The notes: a model not told the origin generated them from the sequence alone. DNA of 9,034 nucleotides from Candidatus Cloacimonadota bacterium (GCA_004376305.1 SOKD01000269.1:1-9034); one strand, 5' to 3'. Counted from the first letter of the stretch, positions 1 to 6,261 are shown. A program made the numbers and translations.

Positions 1-348
1 GGGATATACGGTGACGTGCAGAGTATCGAGAATTGTATATTCACCAGTAATACATTTATTCAGGAATTGAACAAACAGTATGGAAACCAAAATGTACCAA
101 CCGATGTTCTAGCATTTTCTTTTACTGAGGGTCAGGATTCTGAATATAGAAAAGAGATGTTTGGGGATATCTACATTTCTGTTGAAATGGCTCGGGAGAA
201 TGCTGAAAGGTATGATGTGAGTCTTCATAAGGAAATACGGTTGCTGTTTATACACGGCTTGCTCCATCTATTGGGTTATGATGATGAAGATGATGATAAC
301 AAGGAAATCATGAGAGCAAAGGAGCATCATTACCTCAAAAACAAATAA
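1..348 (+). CDS. ybeY: Endoribonuclease YbeY, rRNA maturation factor (5' end outside window)
   Basis: YbeY is a cytoplasmic metal-dependent endoribonuclease involved in 16S rRNA 3'-end maturation and ribosome quality control. The frame is open from base 1, so the true start lies upstream; 115 codons remain of a family usually near 150. Visible family motifs are PTDVLAFSF (about 97-123), GDIYIS (about 166-183) and the metal-site block HGLLHLLGYDD (253-285). The canonical signature is H-x3-H-x5-H. Here the first two His are present (codons 253 and 265) but the third ligand position is Asp (codon 283), followed by a run of acidic residues. As I recall, Bacteroidetes-type YbeY also has Asp here, so this need not mean loss of function. 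The GTG at 16 is an internal codon, not a credible start. The following gene is a CNNM/CorC-family protein, as in the ybeZ-ybeY-ybeX neighbourhood of proteobacteria. Confidence 0.93.
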   Translation, partial: GIYGDVQSIENCIFTSNTFIQELNKQYGNQNVPTDVLAFSFTEGQDSEYRKEMFGDIYISVEMARENAERYDVSLHKEIRLLFIHGLLHLLGYDDEDDDNKEIMRAKEHHYLKNK

Positions 349-409
349 TGTGTCTTTCTTTGTTTTCGTAACACGAACTGTGAGAAGCAGGAAAAGCGAA
401 TTCTAATTA

Positions 410-1684
410 ATGAAAGCTGCAGTCTTTCTTAGTATTTGCATTTTATTACTCTTGCTTTCCGCGTTCTTTTCGAGTGCAGAAACAGCCTTTTTCTCACTGA
501 CCGAACATGAGATTGATTCTCTTGGGATTGGAGAAAAGCGGAAAAAGCTTTTCTTTGATCGACTGTTCAAATCGCCACACATTTTATTAAGCACGATATT
601 ACTCTCAAATACCGTTGTCAATGTTGCTTTCTCATTCCTCATTACCCTTCTGTTTCTTGAGTTCCTTCCAAACCTCAGGCTCAATGTGAAGCTGGGAATG
701 TTTCTGAATACCGTAATCATTACGACATTTCTCTTGATCTTTGGCGAGTTCACTCCAAAATTCTATGCTTTAAGGTTCAATAAACTGCTGTCAATGCGAA
801 GCGCTATTCCTCTGTATTATTTCACTGTCCTTCTTCGTCCTTTTGTATTGCTACTCGGACTTCTCAATAGAGGGATGGACAGGCTTGTTAAATACAAGGA
901 TAAGGAAGAAATTTCCTTCAGTGAACTCAAGATGCTCTTTGAGATGAGTGAAAAGCTGGGTGTGCTGAAAGCGAAGGAGCGAGAAATGATAAATTCGCTT
1001 TTTAATTTGACTGAAACTGTTGTGTCTGAAGTTATGGTGCCCCGGACGAGGGTCTTTTCTGTCCATGCTGATATGGAAATCAGGGAAGTTTATTCACTGC
1101 TTCTCAAAAGACCGTACTCACGTATTCCTGTATTTTCCTCGAATGAAGAAAAAATTGAGGGTGTCCTTTACCTGAAAGATCTCTTACTTCACAGGAATGA
1201 CAAAAAGAAGCGGGTCAAAGTAATTGTGAGGGAATCACTATTTGTTACAGAAAACATGAAGCTAAAGGACCTGTTTTTGGATTTCAGAAAAAAAAGAGTA
1301 CATTTCGCGATTGTTGTTAATGAATTCGGTGGTGTTGAAGGTATTATAACAATGCACGATATACTTGAGGAGATCGTTGGCAATATTAAAGATGAATACC
1401 ATCAAGCAGAGATACCTCTCTATCAACGTGTATCAAAGAGCACGTTGCTTGTGGATGGTGAGTTGAGAATTGATGAATTCCCTCGTGATTTCTCAAAGTG
1501 TATTCCTCAGGGTGAATATGAAACAGTTGGTGGATTCGTTCTTTTTCACCTGGGAAGAGTACCGGAGGAAAACGAGTCTTTTCGTATCGGGGATTTGGTT
1601 TTTACGATTGTTAAGGCAGATGGAAAAAAGCTCGAGAAAATTCTCATGAAGAAAGAGCATGCAATGAAGGAGAAAAAAAATTGA
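410..1684 (+). CDS. CNNM/CorC-HlyC family membrane protein (DUF21-CBS-CBS-CorC), copy 1
   Basis: The 424-aa protein has the full CNNM/hemolysin-C layout. A DUF21 membrane domain covers residues 1-155, with hydrophobic segments near 3-20, 57-86, 95-112 and 131-152, the SSAET motif at 21-25 and FGEFTPK at 111-117. A CBS pair covers about 200-325 (EVMVPRT at 207-213; second CBS around FAIVVNEFGGVEG). A C-terminal CorC_HlyC domain covers about 344-415. CNNM/CorC proteins are linked to Mg2+ or other cation export; the older 'hemolysin' label is weakly supported. An in-frame TAA at 404-406 fixes ATG 410 as the earliest start. Its Shine-Dalgarno is poor: the nearest purine run (AGGAAAAG, 389-396) is unusually far upstream. 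The gene is 61 nt after ybeY with no visible terminator between them, so co-transcription is likely. Substrate and direction of transport cannot be read from sequence. Confidence 0.93.
   Translation: MKAAVFLSICILLLLLSAFFSSAETAFFSLTEHEIDSLGIGEKRKKLFFDRLFKSPHILLSTILLSNTVVNVAFSFLITLLFLEFLPNLRLNVKLGMFLNTVIITTFLLIFGEFTPKFYALRFNKLLSMRSAIPLYYFTVLLRPFVLLLGLLNRGMDRLVKYKDKEEISFSELKMLFEMSEKLGVLKAKEREMINSLFNLTETVVSEVMVPRTRVFSVHADMEIREVYSLLLKRPYSRIPVFSSNEEKIEGVLYLKDLLLHRNDKKKRVKVIVRESLFVTENMKLKDLFLDFRKKRVHFAIVVNEFGGVEGIITMHDILEEIVGNIKDEYHQAEIPLYQRVSKSTLLVDGELRIDEFPRDFSKCIPQGEYETVGGFVLFHLGRVPEENESFRIGDLVFTIVKADGKKLEKILMKKEHAMKEKKN
1667..1684 (+). promoter_or_regulatory. Shine-Dalgarno, A8 run and TTGA stop/start overlap between the two CNNM genes
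   Basis: AAGGAG (1667-1672) lies 8 nt before a TTG start (1681). The upstream gene's TGA (1682-1684) overlaps that TTG as TTGA. The strong ribosome site with correct spacing is why TTG 1681 is preferred over the in-frame ATG at 1699, which would also cut into the first membrane segment. The interval holds eight consecutive A residues (1673-1680). Confidence 0.7.
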
Positions 1685-2925
1685 TTTACGCTTTCCTTAT
1701 GGGTATTTTTATTCTATTTATCATTTTCTTTACATCTACTGAGATTGCCCTTATTTCAGCAAATCCCATTAGAATCCGCCATTTAGCAAAATACGGAGAC
1801 AGGAGAGCTCACCAGATACTCTCATTCTTCTTGCATCCTGAGGATTATATTGCTACGATACTTATAGGCACAAATTTATTTGTAGTGGCAATAACAGTGA
1901 TTGCAACACGAGCTTTTTCGTATTACTGGGGGCTTACGGGAAAAGTTCTGACCACCTTTATTGTCTCCTTTTTGATCCTCATTTTTGGAGAAATTATCCC
2001 AAAATCATTCTCAAGAACCCATGCAAATTCTGTTTCTATTGCGAATTTCCCTCTGTTAAAATTGTTCCATATTCTTTTTTTTCCACTCTCCTGGACTATA
2101 AGAGGGGTATCACGGTTACTGTTGTTTCGGGTTGAAGATCAAAGTCAGGGTATGTTCAAAGAAGAAATGAGCAAGGAAAAGCTTACATGGACCTTAAATA
2201 AAGCACGGCTGAGCGATAAAGTGAAAAAGATAGATAAGAGCATCTTTTCAAAAATCTTCCGGTTTAGTGAAAAACCTGTGTCGGAGGTAATGGTACCACG
2301 TACCGAGATGAAAATGATACGGTATCCCTTCAAGGTCAAGGATGTTCTTCGAATGACAGAGATGACTGGATTGTCGCGTTTTCCTGTTTTCCGAAAAACA
2401 CCGGATGGTATTATGGGACTTGTGACCGTTAAGGACATTTTTCTTAAGGAACACCAGAAAATGAGCAACATGGTGACACCGGTTACGTTTGTGCCTCCCA
2501 ATAAGCGGTGCGATAGCCTTCTAACAGAGTTGAGAGAGGAACCCGCACAGCTTGCAATCGTTGTCAATGAGTATGGCGAAACTGAAGGATTGGTAACGCT
2601 CGAAGACTTAATTGAAGAGCTCTTTGGCGAAATTGCTGATGAATTTGACATTCATGTGACGGAGGAGAAAATAGAACAACTTGACGGAAATAGCTTTATT
2701 ATCAGCGGCTTGAGTCGCATTGAGGAAATCAATGAAGAGCTGAATTTGCAGATTCCCGAAGGTGAGTATGATACTATAAGTGGTTTTATTATGGATAGAC
2801 TGAAAGAACTGCCTGTGGAGGATCAGCAAATCGAAGAAGAGGAATACATGCTTATTGTCAAAAAAATGGATGGACAGAAGATAAAGAAGGTCATTCTCAG
2901 GATAAAGGAGTCAAGGAGTAGTTGA
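1681..2925 (+). CDS. CNNM/CorC-HlyC family membrane protein (DUF21-CBS-CBS-CorC), copy 2
   Basis: This 414-aa paralogue of the preceding gene has the same domain order. The DUF21 domain covers about 1-145, with hydrophobic segments near 2-18, 55-76, 86-102 and 122-140, TSTE at 18-21 and FGEIIPK at 102-108. The CBS pair lies at about 197-312 (EVMVPRT at 202-208; LAIVVNEYGETEG in the second CBS). The CorC_HlyC domain covers about 325-408, including IPEGEYDTISGF. The start is TTG 1681, overlapping the previous stop by 4 nt, so the two proteins are probably translationally coupled. Tandem placement plus shared motifs points to an old duplication; the copies differ widely outside the motifs, so they may have different substrates or pair with each other (inference; CNNM/CorC proteins are known to dimerise). 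Confidence 0.93.
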   Translation: MIYAFLMGIFILFIIFFTSTEIALISANPIRIRHLAKYGDRRAHQILSFFLHPEDYIATILIGTNLFVVAITVIATRAFSYYWGLTGKVLTTFIVSFLILIFGEIIPKSFSRTHANSVSIANFPLLKLFHILFFPLSWTIRGVSRLLLFRVEDQSQGMFKEEMSKEKLTWTLNKARLSDKVKKIDKSIFSKIFRFSEKPVSEVMVPRTEMKMIRYPFKVKDVLRMTEMTGLSRFPVFRKTPDGIMGLVTVKDIFLKEHQKMSNMVTPVTFVPPNKRCDSLLTELREEPAQLAIVVNEYGETEGLVTLEDLIEELFGEIADEFDIHVTEEKIEQLDGNSFIISGLSRIEEINEELNLQIPEGEYDTISGFIMDRLKELPVEDQQIEEEEYMLIVKKMDGQKIKKVILRIKESRSS

Positions 2926-3131
2926 GCAAGGGCTTTCCGTTTGCAGCAAGTATATCAATTATGTTATGAGTCCTGTCGGGAAAGATTGGCATTGCCTTCT
3001 CAAATAACGAAATAGTGAAGGTAGCTCTGCCATTCGTGAACCTTCTTTTCGTGCTTTGCGGGAAAAAGAGTGAAATCTGTGTGATTCTGTGGCAATAAGG
3101 CATATTTTTTCAAAAAAGCTGAATTTTTTAC
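2926..3131 (+). other. Intergenic segment without an assigned gene
   Basis: This is the first two thirds of a 296-bp gap. I see no convincing gene, RNA gene or strong terminator. A minus-strand frame stays open across 2897-3103 (68 codons) but has no Shine-Dalgarno, overlaps the 3' end of the CNNM gene, and matches no family I recognise. TCTGTG occurs twice, 10 bp apart (3076-3081 and 3086-3091). An imperfect inverted pair (CTTTCCG near 2934 and CGGGAAAG near 2978) is too widely spaced to call a terminator. The last ~27 bp are A/T tracts that belong to the downstream promoter. Confidence 0.5.
3105..3131 (+). promoter_or_regulatory. A/T-tract UP-like element upstream of the HTH-pil promoter
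   Basis: T6 (3105-3110), A6 (3112-3117) and T6 (3124-3129) tracts lie directly upstream of the -35 hexamer. A/T tracts at this position are typical of UP elements contacted by the RNA polymerase alpha subunit and can also bend DNA. The assignment rests on position and composition only. Confidence 0.4.
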
Positions 3132-3160
3132 TTGACAAGAAATGTATAATTCTATATAAT
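3132..3160 (+). promoter_or_regulatory. Perfect consensus sigma70-type promoter for the HTH-pilMNOPQ operon
   Basis: TTGACA (3132-3137), a 17-bp spacer (3138-3154) and TATAAT (3155-3160) match the housekeeping consensus at all 12 positions with ideal spacing. Transcription should begin near 3167, giving a leader of about 55 nt before ATG 3222. No other comparable promoter was found in front of a gene in the window, so this probably drives the whole pilus operon. A promoter this strong usually needs repression, and the overlapping 10-bp repeat array is the obvious candidate operator. Confidence 0.82.
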
Positions 3161-3213
3161 TGGATATAGTTATGTGGAGTTATAGGTAATTATAGATAGT
3201 TATTGTGAATTAT
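3148..3213 (+). repeat. Helically phased 10-bp direct repeat array (7 x ARTT, five extended to ARTTAT)
   Basis: The core ARTT starts at 3148, 3158, 3168, 3178, 3188, 3198 and 3208, exactly every 10 bp: AATT, AATT, AGTT, AGTT, AATT, AGTT, AATT. The last five extend to ARTTAT, and a decayed eighth unit (AAGTAT at 3218) runs into the ATG. The six bases between cores vary, so this is a spaced-motif array and not a simple low-complexity tandem. The second core overlaps the -10 hexamer; the rest fill the start site and the leader. One motif per helical turn on one DNA face is the pattern expected for a cooperatively bound head-to-tail multimer (inference). Confidence 0.75.
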
Positions 3214-3221
3214 AAATAAGT

Positions 3222-3407
3222 ATGGCTATTTCACTGAAAAAGATCGATCCTAATAAGTTTTACACTATCGAAGAAATATCTAATTTTCTTGATCTCAGTT
3301 CTCAGACCATAAGAAAATTTTTGAGAGAGAAGAGGATGAAAGGAAAGAAGATAGGGAGGCGGTGGCATATTCTGGGGAAAAACGTCATTAATTTCGTTAA
3401 GGAATAG
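3222..3407 (+). CDS. Small MerR/excisionase-type helix-turn-helix DNA-binding protein
   Basis: The 61-aa protein is almost entirely one winged-helix HTH of the HTH_17/excisionase type. YTIEEISNFLDL (14-25) forms the first helix, SSQTIRKFLREKRM (26-39) the turn and recognition helix, and KGKKIGRRWHI (40-50) the basic wing. There is no effector or dimerisation domain. It lies 8 nt upstream of pilM and is the first gene after the perfect promoter, so it is probably co-transcribed with the pil genes. The start ATG sits in the decayed end of the 10-bp repeat array and has no clear Shine-Dalgarno within 15 nt, unlike the pil genes, so translation may be weak. Such proteins act as transcription regulators, excisionases or architectural factors. 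With no integrase nearby, an operon-specific, possibly autoregulatory role is favoured (inference). Small single-domain relatives such as Streptomyces BldC are reported to bind AT-rich direct repeats as multimers. Confidence 0.87.
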   Translation: MAISLKKIDPNKFYTIEEISNFLDLSSQTIRKFLREKRMKGKKIGRRWHILGKNVINFVKE

Positions 3408-3415
3408 GGGTAATT

Positions 3416-4450
3416 ATGTTTGGAAAAAAGAAATCTGTTGTCGGTCTCGATATTGGGAGTTCACAAATTAAAGTTATTGAACTAACCGGGTATCCGAAAT
3501 TAACGACCATACTTACCGTTGGGATTGCTCCCCTTTTGCCTGATGCAATTGTTGATGGTGAGGTTATGGACAGAGAAGTAGTTATAGATACAATTAGAAC
3601 CCTTTTTGAGAAGTACAAAATTCAGGCAAAAGATATTGCTACATCAATTTCGGGGAGAGGAGTTATAGTAAAAAAGATTAAAATGGACAAGATGAAGAAA
3701 TCTGAAGTGTCCGAGCAGATTCGATGGGAAGCAGAGCAGTATGTTCCCTTTGATATTGATAATGTATCCCTTGCCTTTGAGATTGTTAACCCTGACTTGG
3801 GTGGTGGGCAAATGGAAGTACTGCTTGTGGCTGCAAAAAGCGAAGTTGTCAATTCATACGTAAGTCTCATTAAGGAAATGGGACTCAATCCTGTTGTTCT
3901 TGATATTTCTCCCTTTGCGATTCAGAATATTTATGAGTGTAATTACCCGGTTCTGCCTGATAAGAGAATAGCCCTTGTAAGCATTGGGGCAGAAATTACA
4001 AATATCAGTTTTGTTATCAATAATGTGAACAGTTTTTCGAGAGATATGTTCTCCGCAACGGACAGCTGCTCTCAAAAAATACAGCGGGAGATGGGATTGA
4101 ATAGAGCTCAAGCTGAGCAACTTATTAGAGGTGAATCCCTTGAAGGTGTAACTCCTGAAGATGTTGACAAATTCTTCCAGGAATTTGCAGAAGAGATAGC
4201 CGTCGGAATAGACAAGGTAATTCCTTTCCTTCCTGGTGAGAAAGAAAAGATTGATAGAATTGTTTTGTGTGGGGGTGGTGCGTTGATTCGCGGTCTTGTT
4301 GATTATTTGAAGAATCGTTTTGATACCGAAGTGATAATAATTAATGCTTTACAGAACATAAAGTACGATCCGGCAATTTTTGAGGAAGAGAGACCGGAAA
4401 AAATATCTCCCGTAATAGCTGAAGCAATCGGTTTGGCATTAAGAGGATAA
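3416..4450 (+). CDS. pilM: Type IV pilus assembly protein PilM (actin-like ATPase fold)
   Basis: PilM is the cytoplasmic actin-like member of the PilMNOP alignment complex and binds the N-terminal tail of PilN. At 344 aa it is of normal length. Family landmarks are the phosphate-1 motif GLDIGSSQIK (10-19), the 1A-like insertion block IRWEAEQYVPFDI (102-114), a phosphate-2 region SIGAEITN (199-206) and the adenosine motif VLCGGGALIRGL (273-284). Two departures stand out. The usual Asp before IGA in phosphate 2 is Ser199, and the segment after FSRD (217-220), where the family commonly has a Gly-rich turn, reads MFSATD. ATP hydrolysis may therefore be altered while the fold and PilN binding remain. 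ATG 3416 is preceded by a G-rich run (GGGG, 3407-3410) and lies 8 nt after the HTH gene. Confidence 0.95.
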   Translation: MFGKKKSVVGLDIGSSQIKVIELTGYPKLTTILTVGIAPLLPDAIVDGEVMDREVVIDTIRTLFEKYKIQAKDIATSISGRGVIVKKIKMDKMKKSEVSEQIRWEAEQYVPFDIDNVSLAFEIVNPDLGGGQMEVLLVAAKSEVVNSYVSLIKEMGLNPVVLDISPFAIQNIYECNYPVLPDKRIALVSIGAEITNISFVINNVNSFSRDMFSATDSCSQKIQREMGLNRAQAEQLIRGESLEGVTPEDVDKFFQEFAEEIAVGIDKVIPFLPGEKEKIDRIVLCGGGALIRGLVDYLKNRFDTEVIIINALQNIKYDPAIFEEERPEKISPVIAEAIGLALRG

Positions 4451-4476
4451 GTTAAAATTGAAGAATAGGAGAAACC

Positions 4477-5106
4477 ATGGTTAGAATTAATCTTCTTCCA
4501 AAAGAAGAAAAGATAAGAAGAAGAGGGGTTGGTTTGCCACGCCCTACTCTGAGTATGCCAACTGGGGTCGATAATTACATGGGTATTGCAGTTATTGTCC
4601 TGGTAATAATCATTCTTACCGTTATCCAGATAAGACAAAGGAGAATTATCGCAAACCTAAATGTGAATATTGAGGAAACAAGAGCAGAACTCAGAAAACT
4701 TAGTGAGGTTGTTAAATTTGTAAAGGAACTTGACCGCAAAAGAAAAGACCTTGATGCAAGGATTGAAATAATAAGGGGGCTTAATAGAGGAAGATATGAG
4801 AAGACAAAATTCCTTTATACGATAAGCTTACTCATCCCTGATTACTGCTGGATTCAAACTGCTGATGTGAAAGGAACCATGGTGGCAATCAAGGGTATCA
4901 CGTTTTCGAACCAGGTAATTGCTGATTTTATGAGAAAAATGAATGATTCGAAGATGTTTCAAAAAGTTGAACTCAAAAATATTGTAGGGAAGGAAGTTGA
5001 TAATCATAATGTTATGGAGTTTGACCTGACAGCTTACCTCGTTGGTGTTTCTGTTGCTTCTGAGGCAAAACCACCTGCGCCAAAGAAGCCGGAAGGGTCA
5101 AAGTAG
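4477..5106 (+). CDS. pilN: Type IV pilus assembly protein PilN
   Basis: PilN is a bitopic inner-membrane protein that anchors PilM and pairs with PilO. The N-terminus carries the diagnostic INLLP motif (residues 4-8), which in characterised systems inserts into PilM. It is followed by a basic stretch, one transmembrane helix (about 35-51), a coiled-coil region (about 57-100) and a periplasmic ferredoxin-like domain (about 108-192). The C-terminus is a short Pro/Lys-rich tail (PPAPKKPEGSK). The 209-aa length is usual. A strong AGGAG (4467-4471) lies 5 nt before the ATG. The gene follows pilM after 26 nt and fits the conserved pilMNOPQ order. Confidence 0.94.
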   Translation: MVRINLLPKEEKIRRRGVGLPRPTLSMPTGVDNYMGIAVIVLVIIILTVIQIRQRRIIANLNVNIEETRAELRKLSEVVKFVKELDRKRKDLDARIEIIRGLNRGRYEKTKFLYTISLLIPDYCWIQTADVKGTMVAIKGITFSNQVIADFMRKMNDSKMFQKVELKNIVGKEVDNHNVMEFDLTAYLVGVSVASEAKPPAPKKPEGSK

Positions 5107-5127
5107 CCATAAGAAAGGAATAATGAA

Positions 5128-5694
5128 ATGAAAGGCATTGGAAAAATTCTCATATTCCTTGGTGTTGCAATTGTCCTTGTCGTTTTGTATTATTTTCTTA
5201 TCCATACAAAAACTTCGAAAGAAATAGAAACGCTAAGGGATACATACAGTAGCGCCAGTGACTCTTTGATAAAAGCACAGCAGATAGCGAATCGTTTGCC
5301 TGAAACGCAAAGGGAATACGATTTCTTGAAAAAGCAATGGGAACACGCACAGGGTATGTTGCCTGTTAAAAAGGAGACAGAACAATTGCTGAGTATTATA
5401 TCAAAAGCTGCAACAGAGAACAATGTTAAAATTACCGCATTCAAGCCAGGAAAGCTTACTGCAAAAGCGAATTTCGAGGAATATCCACTCACCATTACAA
5501 TTCTGGGAAAATACCACAATGTTGGAAAGTTCTTTAGTGATATTGGAAATCTAAAAAGAATTATCAGGATTGCAAATATTAAGATGGTCAACAAGAAAGA
5601 TAAAGAGACAATGGAGACCACTTTTACCGCAACGAGCTATCTTTATGCTGGCTTGCGTCCTGAGGGGAAGAAACCTAAGAAAGGTGCGAAATAA
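5128..5694 (+). CDS. pilO: Type IV pilus assembly protein PilO
   Basis: PilO heterodimerises with PilN in the periplasm and links it to PilP. The 188-aa protein has one N-terminal transmembrane helix (about 5-25), a heptad-rich coiled coil (about 30-76) and a C-terminal ferredoxin-like domain (about 80-175) with the typical PLTITILGKYHNVGKFFSDI strand-helix block. The tail is basic (GKKPKKGAK). AAAGGA (5114-5119) is 8 nt before ATG 5128. Another ATG at 5123 opens only a two-codon frame (ATG AAA TGA) that overlaps this start, so 5128 is preferred. Primary sequence is poorly conserved in this family, so the call rests on fold pattern plus its position between pilN and pilP. Confidence 0.92.
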   Translation: MKGIGKILIFLGVAIVLVVLYYFLIHTKTSKEIETLRDTYSSASDSLIKAQQIANRLPETQREYDFLKKQWEHAQGMLPVKKETEQLLSIISKAATENNVKITAFKPGKLTAKANFEEYPLTITILGKYHNVGKFFSDIGNLKRIIRIANIKMVNKKDKETMETTFTATSYLYAGLRPEGKKPKKGAK

Positions 5695-6248
5695 TGAAAA
5701 AGATACAGAGAGAATTGCTTTTTATCTTCCTCTTATTCTTTGCGCTTTATCTTTCTGGATGCGGAGGAGGAAATCCCTTCAACTTCTTTATTGGGAAGAT
5801 GACCAAGACCGTTGAAAAGGAGAAGTCAAAAACAGCACCACCTCCAGAAACGAAGAAAGGGACATTACTGGCAGATTCGTTAAAGAAGACTCCTGGGACA
5901 CCTATGGCGGAAGAGGATTCTTTAAAGATACTTGAGGCAGCTCTTGGGATCGAATACTTTCATTACACCAGTGGAGGAAGAAGAGATCCGTTTGAAACCC
6001 TTTTCAAGGGCAAAGAACTCAATGTCGAAAACGTAAAACTTGTCGGTACGATATGGGGACCTAAAGGACGGTTTGCCCTGCTGAAGGAACCAATGGGTAA
6101 GGGCTTTGTAATCGGAATTGGAGATAGAATTGCTGATGGAAGAGTTATTGATATAACAAATAAGAGTGTAACATTTCTTATTACCAAATTTGGAGTAAGC
6201 TCAAGGGTAATGCTGGTATTGGAAGAGAAGGATGAAAAACTTAAATAG
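5694..6248 (+). CDS. pilP: Type IV pilus assembly lipoprotein PilP
   Basis: PilP is a periplasmic inner-membrane lipoprotein that connects PilNO to the PilQ secretin. The 184-aa precursor has a lipoprotein signal (residues 1-22) ending in the lipobox LSGC (20-23), predicting lipidation at Cys23. A flexible Pro/Lys/Glu-rich linker (about 35-75) follows, then the PilP beta-domain (about 90-178) beginning with the hallmark RDPF (97-100), with LVGTIWGPKGRFALL and a GD-x(6)-V turn at 133-141. The ATG overlaps the pilO stop by one base (TAATG), implying translational coupling; AAGAAAGG just upstream can serve as ribosome site. Confidence 0.94.
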   Translation: MKKIQRELLFIFLLFFALYLSGCGGGNPFNFFIGKMTKTVEKEKSKTAPPPETKKGTLLADSLKKTPGTPMAEEDSLKILEAALGIEYFHYTSGGRRDPFETLFKGKELNVENVKLVGTIWGPKGRFALLKEPMGKGFVIGIGDRIADGRVIDITNKSVTFLITKFGVSSRVMLVLEEKDEKLK

Positions 6249-6250
6249 AG

Positions 6251-6256
6251 AGGTGG
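6251..6256 (+). promoter_or_regulatory. Ribosome binding site that sets the pilQ start
   Basis: AGGTGG (within GAGAGGTGG) ends 5 nt before ATG 6262. The alternative in-frame ATG at 6232 lies inside pilP, has its purine run directly against it with almost no spacer, and would put charged residues in front of an otherwise clean signal peptide. Confidence 0.65.
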
Positions 6257-6261
6257 TAAAA

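Noticed and set aside
16..18. GTG at 16 as the ybeY start.
   Set aside because: The frame is open to base 1, the protein would be too short for the family, and no ribosome site precedes it; the gene is simply cut by the window edge.
366..380. Short TTCG/CGAA inverted repeat between ybeY and the first CNNM gene as a terminator.
   Set aside because: Only four base pairs form and no T run follows.
2897..3103. 68-codon minus-strand frame as a small gene.
   Set aside because: It has no ribosome binding site, overlaps the 3' end of a well-supported gene, and shows no recognisable family; kept only as a possible repeat signal.
3141..3230. The 10-bp periodic array as a CRISPR or simple microsatellite.
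   Set aside because: Units are far too short for CRISPR, and the bases between cores vary too much for a slipped-strand microsatellite.
6232..6261. Earlier pilQ start at ATG 6232 overlapping pilP.
   Set aside because: ATG 6262 has a properly spaced AGGTGG and gives a clean signal peptide directly at the N-terminus.
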